From Clostridiales bacterium (GTDB taxonomy: Bacteria; Bacillota; Clostridia; Oscillospirales; Acutalibacteraceae): a DNA stretch of 64,000 nucleotides. The stretch covers positions 1-64,000 of the forward strand of contig JAAWNT010000005.1 in assembly GCA_022799115.1 (NCBI GenBank), written 5' to 3'. Under the pieces are notes generated by a model. It was not told the origin of the DNA and made no database searches. It worked only from the letters and a program-made list of their open reading frames with translations. This document shows positions 9,072-18,412 of the stretch, in pieces. The translations under genes were made by a program, and so were the position numbers. Numbering within the stretch: the stretch's first letter is position 1; each line of letters begins with the position of its first letter.

Positions 9072-11117
9072 ATGGCATCGTTATTTGAAATTGAAATTCA
9101 ACAACTCAAAGGCGTCGGCGAAAAGCGCGCTCAGCTCTTTCAAAAGCTGGGCGTGTCTACCGTCGGCGCTTTGCTTCGTTTTTACCCCAGGACCTACGAG
9201 GACTGGAGCCATCCCTGCTCCATTGCAGAGGCCCCTTTTGACAAACCCTGCTGTATTCAGGCCGCGGTGGCCTCTCGTATCTCGGAAACTCGGGTTCGCA
9301 AAGGCATGACCCTTTACAAATTTCGGGTATGCGACGGCCTCTCCGTGATGCACATCACCATTTTCAACAATCGATATGCGCCCAATCTTTTTCAGGAGGG
9401 AAAGGAGTTCTTCTTCTATGGTAAGGTAGGCGGCACCTTTACCCACCGGGAGATGAGCGCTCCTTTGTTTGAGCCCGCTCAGCGCGGTCCGCGGATTCGC
9501 CCTATCTACAGCCAAACCGAAGGGCTCACCAGCCGGCAAATTGAAAATGCGGTGCATCAGGCCTTTGAACGGCTGCCAGACCCCATTCGGGACGACTTGC
9601 CCGCCCCATTGCGGGAACGCTATCATCTGCTGGAGCTGCGCGACGCCTTAAAAGCCATCCATTTCCCCTACGCCCGCGAGGAATTGGAACAAGCCAAACG
9701 CCGTTTTGTATTTGAAGAGCTGCTCATTTTACAGCTGGGACTATTGCGCCTGAAGAGCAGGAGGAAATCGGAAAATCGAATGCGCCTGTCAAACGATGTT
9801 ACCGGGGAATTCTTCTCTTTGCTTCCCTTTTCTCCCACCGGCGCCCAGCGCCGTGCTGTGGGGGAATGCATCCGGGACATGCAAGAAAGTCCCTCCCCCA
9901 TGAACCGGCTGATTCAGGGGGATGTGGGATCGGGCAAAACGGCGGTGGCCTCCGCGCTATGCTATTGCATGGCAAAAAATGGATGGCAGACAGCCTTTAT
10001 GGCTCCAACCGAGATTTTAGCGGCGCAGCATCATCGTTCTCTTGCTTCTCTGCTGGCCTCTTCCGGAATCCGGGTGGAACTGCTCACCGGCTCCACCAGC
10101 GCCGCGGCAAAGCGGGCCCTGGCGGAAGATCTGGCAATGGGCCGTATACACGTAATCATAGGTACGCACGCCTTGCTTTCAGAAGGAGTGCGTTTCGCCT
10201 CTCTTGGCCTGGTGATTACCGACGAGCAGCATCGGTTCGGCGTGGGCCAGCGCGCGGCGCTTGCCGCCAAAGGGGATAATCCTCACCTTTTGGTCATGTC
10301 GGCCACCCCAATTCCCCGTACCTTGGCTCTGATGATCTATGGCGACTTGGACGTGTCGGTATTGGATGAATTGCCTCCTGGACGTCAAACTGTGGACACA
10401 TTCTGGGTGGACAGCGGGAAACGCCAACGGGCCTTTCAGTTCGTAAAGAATCACTTGAATACAGGCAGACAGGCATATATTGTTTGCCCCCTGGTGGAAG
10501 AGGGCGAAGGCAACCTGGCGGCCGCTCAACAGTATTTCGACCAGCTGCAAAAAGAGGACTTTTCCGGCTATTCCGTGGGCCTACTCCATGGCAAGATGAA
10601 AAACCGGGAAAAGGATCAGATAATGGATGACTTTACCAACGGACGGATTCAGCTTTTGGTTTCCACCACCGTGGTGGAAGTGGGCGTGGATGTTCCCAAT
10701 GCTGCGGTCATGCTGATCGAAAACGCGGAGCGGTTTGGTTTGTCCCAGCTTCATCAGCTGCGGGGGCGGGTTGGCCGCGGCAAACATAAGTCTTACTGTG
10801 TTCTGATCTCCGACGCGCAAAACGAGGAGACAAAACGGCGTCTGGGCGCAATGTGCCGCACCAACAACGGCTTTGAGATCGCAGAAGAGGATCTAAAGCT
10901 ACGCGGTCCCGGCGATTTTTTCGGCGCCAGGCAGCACGGACTCCCTGATCTTAAGATAGCCGATATGATGACCGATATGGAAACTCTTCTGATCGCCCAA
11001 GAGGAAGCACGGAAAATCCTAATTATGGACCCTGAATTAACCAAACCGGAGCACCGCGGCCTGCGCGCAGAGATGTTCCGTCTGTTCGGCCAAGTGGGAG
11101 AAGGCGGATTTAACTGA
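9072..11117 (+). CDS. recG: ATP-dependent DNA helicase RecG
   Basis: Branch-migrating helicase that remodels stalled forks and Holliday junctions. The 681-residue product has the N-terminal wedge/OB domain (about 1-230) and then the two RecA-like domains. Motifs seen are GDVGSGKTAVA (Walker A), DEQHRFGV (DEQH box), MSATPIPRTLAL (motif III), STTVVEVGVDVP and QLRGRVGRG (motifs V-VI), and the TRG-type end with LRGPGDFFGARQHG. The ATG has GAGG close upstream and lies 11 bases after the fakA stop codon. A terminator shared with the converging sbcC follows. Confidence 0.98.
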   Translation: MASLFEIEIQQLKGVGEKRAQLFQKLGVSTVGALLRFYPRTYEDWSHPCSIAEAPFDKPCCIQAAVASRISETRVRKGMTLYKFRVCDGLSVMHITIFNNRYAPNLFQEGKEFFFYGKVGGTFTHREMSAPLFEPAQRGPRIRPIYSQTEGLTSRQIENAVHQAFERLPDPIRDDLPAPLRERYHLLELRDALKAIHFPYAREELEQAKRRFVFEELLILQLGLLRLKSRRKSENRMRLSNDVTGEFFSLLPFSPTGAQRRAVGECIRDMQESPSPMNRLIQGDVGSGKTAVASALCYCMAKNGWQTAFMAPTEILAAQHHRSLASLLASSGIRVELLTGSTSAAAKRALAEDLAMGRIHVIIGTHALLSEGVRFASLGLVITDEQHRFGVGQRAALAAKGDNPHLLVMSATPIPRTLALMIYGDLDVSVLDELPPGRQTVDTFWVDSGKRQRAFQFVKNHLNTGRQAYIVCPLVEEGEGNLAAAQQYFDQLQKEDFSGYSVGLLHGKMKNREKDQIMDDFTNGRIQLLVSTTVVEVGVDVPNAAVMLIENAERFGLSQLHQLRGRVGRGKHKSYCVLISDAQNEETKRRLGAMCRTNNGFEIAEEDLKLRGPGDFFGARQHGLPDLKIADMMTDMETLLIAQEEARKILIMDPELTKPEHRGLRAEMFRLFGQVGEGGFN

Positions 11118-11320
11118 CTGCATCCTTGTTTTGCCATCCATTTTTTGTTCCTGTCCTTTAGCAAATGAAGACGTCGCATCATATTCATTTGGTATGTACA
11201 AAAGAAGGCATAGCGTTTTACGCAGAGAGTCCACCGGCTGACCTCTGTGACGGCGCCTGTATGCTTTTTCCGCTTCTTATTCCATTCTGATATGTGAACA
11301 AGACGTTTGATTCCCTATTA

Positions 11321-11364
11321 AAAAACCCGATCGACAGATAATCATTCCGTCGATCGGGTTTTTT
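11321..11364. terminator. bidirectional terminator between recG and sbcC
   Basis: CCCGATCGAC and GTCGATCGGG form a perfect stem flanked by AAAAA on the left and TTTTTT on the right, between two converging genes. The rest of the 11118-11446 gap holds nothing I can identify. Confidence 0.9.
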
Positions 11365-11446
11365 GTAAATTTAGACCGGTGAACCAGCTGTCGTTTATCA
11401 GACTGGATGAACATACCTTTGCCGCTTTCCCTCAAAAAACGAATCT

Positions 11447-14400
11447 TTAAGACAGCACCCGAACGGCGCTCCCTCCGTCTCCACGAGACAACACTTCAAT
11501 TCTGGCCGGCACCAGAGCTTTCAGCTCCTGCACATGGGAGATAATCCCCACCGTTCTTCCAGAACGCTGCACTTCATTGAGCGCCCTCATCGCCGTGTCA
11601 AGGGTTTCCTGATCTAAGGAGCCAAATCCCTCGTCAATAAAGATGGAATCCAGACGAACTCCCCCAGAGTGCCCCTGTACCACATCAGAAAGGCCGAAGG
11701 CCAGCGATAGCGATGCCAAAAACAATTCTCCGCCGGACAAGGTTTCCACTGCCCGCACGCCACCTGAATAGCCGTCAAGAATCTGAAGTTCCAATCCGTT
11801 AAAGCCTCTCCCTCCGCTCTCGTTTTCAGGACGGATCAGCCGATACCGTCCCGAACTGAAGGTTGCGAAATAAAGATTCGCCCGGCTGAGGATATCGTCC
11901 AACATAATCCCCAGCACAAACATACGAATAGGAATCTTCCTCCGGTTTCCTCCGGTGAGCAGCTGCGCCACCCGAGCTGTGCGGGCGTAATGTTCTTCAA
12001 AAGCGGCGCTCTCGGCCTCCTCTTTTAAAAGGACATCGAGAATCTTTTGCATCTGTTCCCATGCCTTTGAGAGTCCTCCCGCCCGCTCAGACGCTTCTCC
12101 TGCCTGTTCTCGCAGACGGGTTAGCTCTTCCCGAAGACTCTGGACATCCTGGCGTTCCATCTTTTGCAGAGATTCCTTTAGCTCGCTGAGCCGGCGGCTC
12201 ACCAATAAAACACGGTCGCGGTGTTCCTGAATTTCCCCTTCGATCCGCTGCATCTCTTGTTCCCCGATCCACTTTTGATCGATGGGAATATCCTGCGAAA
12301 CGTTCAATTTCTCACAACGGTTGGTATAATCCTCAATTCGCGCGGAGAGTTTTTGTTCTTCCTCCATGACCCCCTGGCGTAACGCCAGATACTGCTCCTT
12401 CGCCTGGTCCAGCTCCCTTCTGGTCCTTGTTACTTTCTCTTCCAACCCCTTGATTTTCTCCTGTGCCTGCTTGATGCGCGTTAGGGTGCTGCGATATTGC
12501 TGGTCCAATCCATCCCGATCCTCCAGCCCCTGAGGCAACGTTTCCAGAACCGCCTTTTTGCCCGATTCCAGCTGCGTCAATCGGGTGGCCGCCAATTGAG
12601 CCTGCTCCCGGCACGCCTCTTCCGATTCCTGGGCTTGCTTCTGCTCCTGCCTGCGCTGCTCCAAAAGCTTTTCTGCCCGGGGCAACTGTTCCTGGGCCTT
12701 TCGCGCTTCCCGTACCTGCTCTTGCGCTCGCTCCAGCTCGGCGGTAGCCACAGCTCGGTCGATGCAATAGGCGTCGCAGAGCGCCTGCTGCTCCTCCCTG
12801 GACTTTTGCTTTAATGTGAAAAGAGCGGCCGCAGCAGCCAGCGATTCCGACTTTTGTGAAAGCTCCTGTTCGCCTTGTTTTACTGACTCCCTCAATAATT
12901 TTTGCTGGGTTTCCTCCGGAATCTCCTCCAGTCCATGCGCGGGACGAGGATGCTCCAAAGAACCGCATACCGGGCAGGGCTGCCCCTGTTTGAGCGCAGC
13001 GGCTAATTTGCCGGCGGCATTGCAAGCCAGGGCCCGCTCCAAACGCTCCATCTTTTCCTGCATGGCCGCCAGCTTGACGCGGGCCGCCTGTTGCTCATGC
13101 GCCGCCTTCCGCCATTGACATTGAGCGGATTGCTCTTGTTTTATGCACTGCTCCAAAAGCAGGAAATTGCGGTCCATTTCCTGTAACTTGGAAAGCCTGG
13201 CCATCCCTTCCGGCAACGTTCTGGATTTCTCGGAGATCTCTCGCACGAACGTTTCTCCCGCCTGAACGTTTTTAAACGCCTGTTCCTTTGCTTTCACAAA
13301 GCCAATTCGGTCGGCCTCCAGATCTCCCAGAGCCTTACGCGCCGCGTCGATCTCTCGGTCGTATTGGGCAAGTTTGTCCGCGTTCTTTTTGGCTTCCTCC
13401 AGCAAACCGGCGGATTTGGTAAAAAGCTCCAGATCAGAACGCAATCGTTCCACATCCTGTGCCTGATCCGCCGCTATCTTCTCCTGGTTTTGAGCTTGCT
13501 CCAGCCGCTGTTTTGCCTGGAATAATCGCGCCTGCTTGTCTTTGTACTCCCGCCGGGTTTGAGACAGACTCTGATAATAAGGCAGCAGCTCTTTGATCCG
13601 CCTGCTCTCTTCCCATTGCTGTTGCAGTTCCTTGATTTTGGGTTCCCGTTCCAACAACACAGCTTGCTCCTTCGCAAACCGATCCAATTGCTCAAACTGT
13701 TCCGCTGTCACGCTGGCTTGGGTATACTCCTGATTGACCTGCCGCGCCTGCTGTTCCAGCTGTTCCCATTGCGCTTTGGCTTGTTGGATGCTCTCTCTGG
13801 TCTGCTCCGCCTTCTCCTTAAGCGCTTGGATATCCGCGCAATGCTCCTGGTTTAGCAGCAAGGTCCGATTTTGAAACAGCTGGTCAAGCGCCTGTTTGCT
13901 CTCCTCCGCCATCTTTTGAGCGATTCGAGTAACCCGCTCCCACCGTTCGGTTTGAAACAATGTCTGGAAAATACGGGCCTTTTCGTTGGAGTTGGAAAGC
14001 AAAAGCTTGCGGAAATCCCCCTGGGGCAGCACCACAACCTGTGAGAATTGTTCACAAGTTAATCCCAATAGCTCCTGGGCTTTGTCCCGCACCTTGGACT
14101 CCGCGCCTGAAACCATCAGCTCCCAATCCTGTCCCTTCATCCGCCAACAGGCATGCTCGTCCCTCAATTCGGTCCGCCCGCTTCCCCTCACCGTGTGGAT
14201 CTTAAGGCTTCTGCGAAACCGGTAGCGTTCCTCTCCCAGCCGAAAGGTAAATTCCACCTCGGTGGGAAGCTCTTTTCCCGCCGAGATACTCCGCATATCG
14301 CTCCAAGTGCGCTTCCCCCCTGTCGCCCTGCAATAAAGCGCAAAGCACATCCCGTCCAGTAGCGTGGTCTTTCCTCCCCCTGTGGAACCGGTAATGAGAA

Positions 14401-14488
14401 ACACCTTTCCATTCAGAGCAGAAAAATCCACCGTGGTTTCCGTTAAGTAGCAGCCAAAGGCCTGTACCCTCAATTGTTCCGGTCTCAT
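11447..14488 (-). CDS. sbcC: SbcC (Rad50-like) exonuclease subunit
   Basis: ATPase subunit of the SbcCD nuclease, which processes hairpins and DNA ends. The 1013-residue protein has Walker A in GSTGGGKTTLLDG at about residue 33 and the Q loop. Two very long coiled coils surround a zinc hook CPVCGSLEHPRP near residue 500. The C-terminal half of the ATPase shows the signature LSGGELFLASLSLA and Walker B IFIDEGFGSLD. Its ATG overlaps the sbcD stop codon by four bases (ATGA), so the two are translationally coupled. The coiled-coil part has the Gln/Glu/Lys-rich composition usual for the family. Confidence 0.97.
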   Translation of the reverse strand: MRPEQLRVQAFGCYLTETTVDFSALNGKVFLITGSTGGGKTTLLDGMCFALYCRATGGKRTWSDMRSISAGKELPTEVEFTFRLGEERYRFRRSLKIHTVRGSGRTELRDEHACWRMKGQDWELMVSGAESKVRDKAQELLGLTCEQFSQVVVLPQGDFRKLLLSNSNEKARIFQTLFQTERWERVTRIAQKMAEESKQALDQLFQNRTLLLNQEHCADIQALKEKAEQTRESIQQAKAQWEQLEQQARQVNQEYTQASVTAEQFEQLDRFAKEQAVLLEREPKIKELQQQWEESRRIKELLPYYQSLSQTRREYKDKQARLFQAKQRLEQAQNQEKIAADQAQDVERLRSDLELFTKSAGLLEEAKKNADKLAQYDREIDAARKALGDLEADRIGFVKAKEQAFKNVQAGETFVREISEKSRTLPEGMARLSKLQEMDRNFLLLEQCIKQEQSAQCQWRKAAHEQQAARVKLAAMQEKMERLERALACNAAGKLAAALKQGQPCPVCGSLEHPRPAHGLEEIPEETQQKLLRESVKQGEQELSQKSESLAAAAALFTLKQKSREEQQALCDAYCIDRAVATAELERAQEQVREARKAQEQLPRAEKLLEQRRQEQKQAQESEEACREQAQLAATRLTQLESGKKAVLETLPQGLEDRDGLDQQYRSTLTRIKQAQEKIKGLEEKVTRTRRELDQAKEQYLALRQGVMEEEQKLSARIEDYTNRCEKLNVSQDIPIDQKWIGEQEMQRIEGEIQEHRDRVLLVSRRLSELKESLQKMERQDVQSLREELTRLREQAGEASERAGGLSKAWEQMQKILDVLLKEEAESAAFEEHYARTARVAQLLTGGNRRKIPIRMFVLGIMLDDILSRANLYFATFSSGRYRLIRPENESGGRGFNGLELQILDGYSGGVRAVETLSGGELFLASLSLAFGLSDVVQGHSGGVRLDSIFIDEGFGSLDQETLDTAMRALNEVQRSGRTVGIISHVQELKALVPARIEVLSRGDGGSAVRVLS

Positions 14489-15624
14489 TGCTCCTCCTTC
14501 TGTTCTCGATCGCAGGCTTGCCGAAACACCGTTTCATCCGCGGGGGAGGGGTCCAGCTCACAGATCTGCTGCAAAAACGCATCAAAGATTTCCAGGTCGG
14601 TCTGGCTTTTTCGGGAATGCTGCGCGGCTTGTTCCGTAGAACCAAGCCCTTTCAGGGCCCACTCGCTTCTAAGCCCCATCAAATTGGGGTAATAAACTCT
14701 AAGCTGATCCATGGGAAGATAAACCGGATTCTGATCGGTAAGAATTGCATAAAGATAGTCATCACTTGGCTGCTCTTTTCCCATAGACAGCAAATGAGAG
14801 AAGGATCCCCGGATCTCCCTCATATCCCGCAGTGGCGTCACCGGCAGCAGTCTCTGGGTAATCTTATCGTCTATCTCCACAATGGTCATGGATTTGTGGC
14901 GCCGGGCCTCGTCGAAGGAATATTTCAGAGGCGATCCCGAATACCGGCCCAAACCGCCCGCTCGCTGGGGGGAATGAAGATGTCCCAGCGCCACATAATC
15001 AAAGCCGTCGAACAGCCCCGCTCCCACCTGAGCGCTCCCCCCCACCGAGAGAGGATTTTCTGAATCGCATACCATACTGCCCGCCACAAAACAGTGGGCG
15101 ATCAGGATGTTTACCGCCTCCGGGTCAAGCGCTTGTTTGATTGGCTCAAGCACTGCGGAGTAGGCATCATGAACGCTTTTTATCTCAGCATCCGGATAGA
15201 GCCCACGGGCTTGTTCCAGATCAAAATAAGGCAGCGGATAAAAATGTATCCGCCGCCCATCCTTGTGAAATTTCACCGGGAAAGCCGCCTGTTCCGGACG
15301 GTTGTGAATGGTGATTCCTTGTTTTTTTAGCAAAGAGGCGCCTACCGCCACCCGGTCGGGCCCGTCGTGATTGCCTGTGACGGCAAGAAGCGGAACGCCT
15401 TCCTCGCTCAAAGCGTCGATCACCCGGTCAAACAAACGGATCGCCTCCACCGGCGCAATCTGCCGGTCATAGATATCTCCCGCCAATATTACGCAATCAG
15501 GATGCTCCTGCCTCACCGTAGGCAAAAAGACCTGGTTCACAAAATACTCCTGGTCAGGCAGCAAAGAACGCCCATAGATAGTCTTCCCCAAATGCCAGTC
15601 TGAGGTATGCAGCAAACGGAACAT
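14485..15624 (-). CDS. sbcD: SbcD (Mre11-like) nuclease subunit
   Basis: Metal-dependent nuclease partner of SbcC. The 379-residue product shows all calcineurin-like motifs: SDWHLGK at residues 8-14, AGDIYDR, TGNHDGPDR, a lone metal-site histidine in IAHCF, and GHLHSPQR. Length and layout are normal. The gene overlaps sbcC at its 3' end and lies two bases after the stop of an upstream phosphoesterase gene, so the three form one unit. Confidence 0.97.
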   Translation of the reverse strand: MFRLLHTSDWHLGKTIYGRSLLPDQEYFVNQVFLPTVRQEHPDCVILAGDIYDRQIAPVEAIRLFDRVIDALSEEGVPLLAVTGNHDGPDRVAVGASLLKKQGITIHNRPEQAAFPVKFHKDGRRIHFYPLPYFDLEQARGLYPDAEIKSVHDAYSAVLEPIKQALDPEAVNILIAHCFVAGSMVCDSENPLSVGGSAQVGAGLFDGFDYVALGHLHSPQRAGGLGRYSGSPLKYSFDEARRHKSMTIVEIDDKITQRLLPVTPLRDMREIRGSFSHLLSMGKEQPSDDYLYAILTDQNPVYLPMDQLRVYYPNLMGLRSEWALKGLGSTEQAAQHSRKSQTDLEIFDAFLQQICELDPSPADETVFRQACDREQKEEQ

Positions 15625-15626
15625 AA

Positions 15627-16313
15627 CTATCTTCTCCTGCCCGGCGTGGGTTCGGTGGGTATCACTGCGTTGAACACCGCATAGCTTTTTCCGGTAATTT
15701 TACGGTCCGCGTGCATACAGCCGAAAAACCACTTTTTATATTTAACCTCCTTGGAGAGCTCCTCCAAAAAGGCCTCCAGGGCGCTGACATAATTGCCTTT
15801 GCTGTCCAATGTGTTGCGCACACTGATGGGCGGTTCATGAGTGATGATATAATCAACATCCCTTCCCACCTTGTTCAGATTATCCACCGCAACGCGCATC
15901 TCCTGGATGCTGGGGATTTGCCGGGCCCACCATTTGCCCGCCTCCATCCGAACCTCCCGGTCTGGGCTCTCCCCGCCTCCAAAGGCCAGGATCTTTTTCC
16001 CTTCCAGCTCGTAGATTTCGCCCCGCCGCAAATGATATAGATTTCCGCAGATGTGATGAACTTTCCCTCCGCAGAACTCCATCTCCGGGTATTGATCCAA
16101 CAGATCATAGTTTTCATGGGCGCCGTCCACAAACAGGATCTGGTACTTTTTCTTTCCCAGCTTGTCCAGAATCTTCTGCTCCTGTTCGCCGCCTTCCCAA
16201 ATGAATCCGAAATCACCACATATAATCAGCGTATCGCCTTTTTTCAATTTTTTCAACACGGGATCGTCAAATCTGCGAATGTCCCCATGCGTGTCTCCCG
16301 TTACAAAAATCAA
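15627..16313 (-). CDS. calcineurin-like metallophosphoesterase
   Basis: A 228-residue single-domain phosphoesterase of unknown substrate. Metal-binding motifs are FVTGDTHGD at the N-terminus, CGDFGFIW, DGAHENYD (in place of GNHD), a histidine in ITHEPP, and a C-terminal GCMHADRK. The frame is open to a TTG at 16328, but GGAGG lies eight bases before the TTG at 16313, which also gives the natural start MIFVTGDTHGD, so I use that. It is the first gene of the sbcCD unit. A role in nucleic acid or nucleotide metabolism is only suggested by this placement. Confidence 0.85.
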   Translation of the reverse strand: MIFVTGDTHGDIRRFDDPVLKKLKKGDTLIICGDFGFIWEGGEQEQKILDKLGKKKYQILFVDGAHENYDLLDQYPEMEFCGGKVHHICGNLYHLRRGEIYELEGKKILAFGGGESPDREVRMEAGKWWARQIPSIQEMRVAVDNLNKVGRDVDYIITHEPPISVRNTLDSKGNYVSALEAFLEELSKEVKYKKWFFGCMHADRKITGKSYAVFNAVIPTEPTPGRRR

Positions 16314-16346
16314 GGTGCATGCCTCCAATTATTTCAAAATTTTCAT

Positions 16347-16375
16347 TTGCCTTTGTTTTGAAACTATTGTAGAAT
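16347..16375 (+). promoter_or_regulatory. possible promoter of the D,D-carboxypeptidase gene
   Basis: TTGCCT (16347-16352), 17-base spacer, TAGAAT (16370-16375). An alternative TTGAAA (16358) with TATCAT (16382) would put the transcript start on top of the ribosome site, so I prefer the first. Confidence 0.4.
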
Positions 16376-16410
16376 AAATTATATCATACCATACTGGAGG
16401 CAAAAGTTCT

Positions 16411-17751
16411 ATGAGAAAAAAGTTAATTCTTCTCCTATCCTTCGTAATTCTTATCAGCATGGCCTGCCCCCTCCTTTCCGTGCAGGCGGCTACGTTTCAG
16501 AACGATGTGGAAACTTCCACGAAATCCCTTTACTTATATAATGTGGATTTTGAAACCCCGGTGTATGAGAAGAACGCGCAGGAACGCCGGTCTCCAGCCT
16601 CTACCACAAAAATTATGACCTATATTATTACCATAGAAAACGTGAAGGACCCGGACGACACCTTGGTGACCGTCACCAAAGATGTGGTGGATCAGCTTTT
16701 GGGCACAGGAAGCTCTATGTCCGGCGTTTTGCCGGACGAGCAGCTCACGGTAACCCAGTTGCTGCACTGCCTGATGATTCCTTCCGGCAACGATGCCGCC
16801 ATGGTCCTGGCTAACTACGTGGGCGGCGGCAACATCCAAACTTTTGTCGACAAGATGAATGAAAAGGCCCGGGAACTCGGCTGCGCCAACACCCATTTTA
16901 CCAATCCCCATGGCCTTTATAACGAGGAGCATTATACCACGGCGGAGGATCTTACCAAGATTGCCCGTTACGCTATGGATACCCCTAAATTCATGGAAAT
17001 CACCAGTAAGATGACCTACGAGCTTCCGCCCTCCAACGTGCGTCCCACCCCAAAAATCCTGGAAAACACCAATTCCATGATGCTCTCCAGCAGCGTCTAT
17101 TATTATCAATACGTCAAGGGCATCAAAACCGGCTGGATTGACGAGGCGGGAAAGTGTCTGGTTTCTACCGCCAGTAAAGACGGTTACTCCTACCTGTGCG
17201 TAGCCCTTGGAGGCCTGGATAAGGACGACGAGGGGGAAAAATACGACGGCTCCATGGTGGACACCCGTCGCCTCTATCGGTGGGCTTTTGAAAATCTAGA
17301 GCGTAAATCCATCGTCACCCTTGATAAGATGGTGGCCGAAGTCCCCCTGGAGCTGGCCTGGCAAAAGGACCGGCTTCAGCTATTGCCAAAGGAATCGGTA
17401 CAGGCTCTGCTCCCCAAGGACGTGGAACTGGCCAGCATCACCATCACACCCAACGACGATGTGGTGGAAAGCGTCACCGCTCCCGTTAAACAGGGTACAA
17501 TTCTTGGCACCGCCACCTTAAGCTACGCAAATCAGGTACTGGGCACCGTGGATCTTGTGGCCGCTGAGGATGTCAACCGCAGCGAACTTCTTTATATTTT
17601 AAACGGCGCGAAAAAGATCGTCACTTCCAAGTGGTTTTTATTCTCCGCCGCTCTGCTGGTAGTATTGTTTATTGTTTATCTAATTTTATCCACCATCTAT
17701 ACCAAACGAAACAAACGCCGCCGCAAGGTTAAAAAATACCGCAAGCTGTAA
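16411..17751 (+). CDS. D-alanyl-D-alanine carboxypeptidase (low-mass PBP, DacA/DacF type)
   Basis: Trims the terminal D-Ala from peptidoglycan stem peptides outside the membrane. The 446-residue serine S11 peptidase has a signal peptide with likely cleavage after VQA (about residue 26). The three active-site motifs are S64-T-T-K67, S125-G-N127 and K239-T-G241. A PBP5-like C-terminal beta domain follows, then a C-terminal hydrophobic segment (about 405-428) with a very basic tail, which would hold it at the membrane. Such a transmembrane tail is common in clostridial forms. GGAGG precedes the ATG. A GNAT gene follows in the same direction. Confidence 0.95.
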   Translation: MRKKLILLLSFVILISMACPLLSVQAATFQNDVETSTKSLYLYNVDFETPVYEKNAQERRSPASTTKIMTYIITIENVKDPDDTLVTVTKDVVDQLLGTGSSMSGVLPDEQLTVTQLLHCLMIPSGNDAAMVLANYVGGGNIQTFVDKMNEKARELGCANTHFTNPHGLYNEEHYTTAEDLTKIARYAMDTPKFMEITSKMTYELPPSNVRPTPKILENTNSMMLSSSVYYYQYVKGIKTGWIDEAGKCLVSTASKDGYSYLCVALGGLDKDDEGEKYDGSMVDTRRLYRWAFENLERKSIVTLDKMVAEVPLELAWQKDRLQLLPKESVQALLPKDVELASITITPNDDVVESVTAPVKQGTILGTATLSYANQVLGTVDLVAAEDVNRSELLYILNGAKKIVTSKWFLFSAALLVVLFIVYLILSTIYTKRNKRRRKVKKYRKL

Positions 17752-17798
17752 ATAAACGTCCCGCCCTTGTCCCAATCGAATCAAGGAGGCTTCAACGC

Positions 17799-18296
17799 AT
17801 GGAACAACGAGAAATCAAACCGGTATCCCCGGAGGAAATCAATAAACTTAGCCGTTTGGCGGAGGAAATCTGGACCGAACATTATGCGGGTATCATCAGC
17901 CAAGGACAAATCTCCTATATGGTGGAAAAATTCCAGTCTTCTCACGCCATTCAAGAGCAAATCAGGCAGGGTTATCACTATTTTTGGCTATGCTTAAACG
18001 GGCAGACAGCGGGTTACCTGTCCATCAAGCCGGAGGACGGCTCCCTGTTTCTCAGCAAGATTTATATTCAAAAGGAGTATCGCGGCAAAAAACTGGCGGC
18101 CTGTGCGGTGAATTATCTCACCACGGTATGCCAGCAACAGGGCCTTTCTAACATTTGGCTAACTGTAAATAAGCGCAACAGCGGTTCCATTGCCGCCTAT
18201 GAGCGCTTAGGGTTTCATAAAGTACGGGAACAAACAGCTGATATCGGACAGGGATACGTGATGGACGACTACATTATGGAACTCCCTATTTCCTGA
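17799..18296 (+). CDS. GNAT family N-acetyltransferase
   Basis: A 165-residue acetyl-CoA-dependent transferase of unknown substrate. The acetyl-CoA loop is the segment YIQKEYRGKKLAACAV, and the C-terminal signature is NSGSIAAYERLGF. AAGGAGG lies nine bases before the ATG. It follows the carboxypeptidase gene by about 50 bases and ends before a strong terminator, so the two may be cotranscribed. Confidence 0.9.
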   Translation: MEQREIKPVSPEEINKLSRLAEEIWTEHYAGIISQGQISYMVEKFQSSHAIQEQIRQGYHYFWLCLNGQTAGYLSIKPEDGSLFLSKIYIQKEYRGKKLAACAVNYLTTVCQQQGLSNIWLTVNKRNSGSIAAYERLGFHKVREQTADIGQGYVMDDYIMELPIS

Positions 18297-18352
18297 AATA
18301 AATCTTAACAGGCGGCCTTCTCACGTTGACAATTGCATATTCTTTGTATTAC

Positions 18353-18387
18353 AAAAAGCACCAGGGATCGCTTCCCTGGTGCTTTTT
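18353..18387. terminator. bidirectional terminator
   Basis: AAAAAGCACCAGGGA and TCCCTGGTGCTTTTT form a perfect 15-base-pair stem around TCGCT. It lies between the converging GNAT and VanY-like genes and can serve both. Confidence 0.9.
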
Positions 18388-18412
18388 ACCGTTGACTGCA
18401 AATTTCCTATAA

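Noticed and set aside
12087-13025. Second proteins inside sbcC on the same or opposite strand
   Set aside because: They are shadow frames of a repetitive coiled-coil region with skewed codon content.
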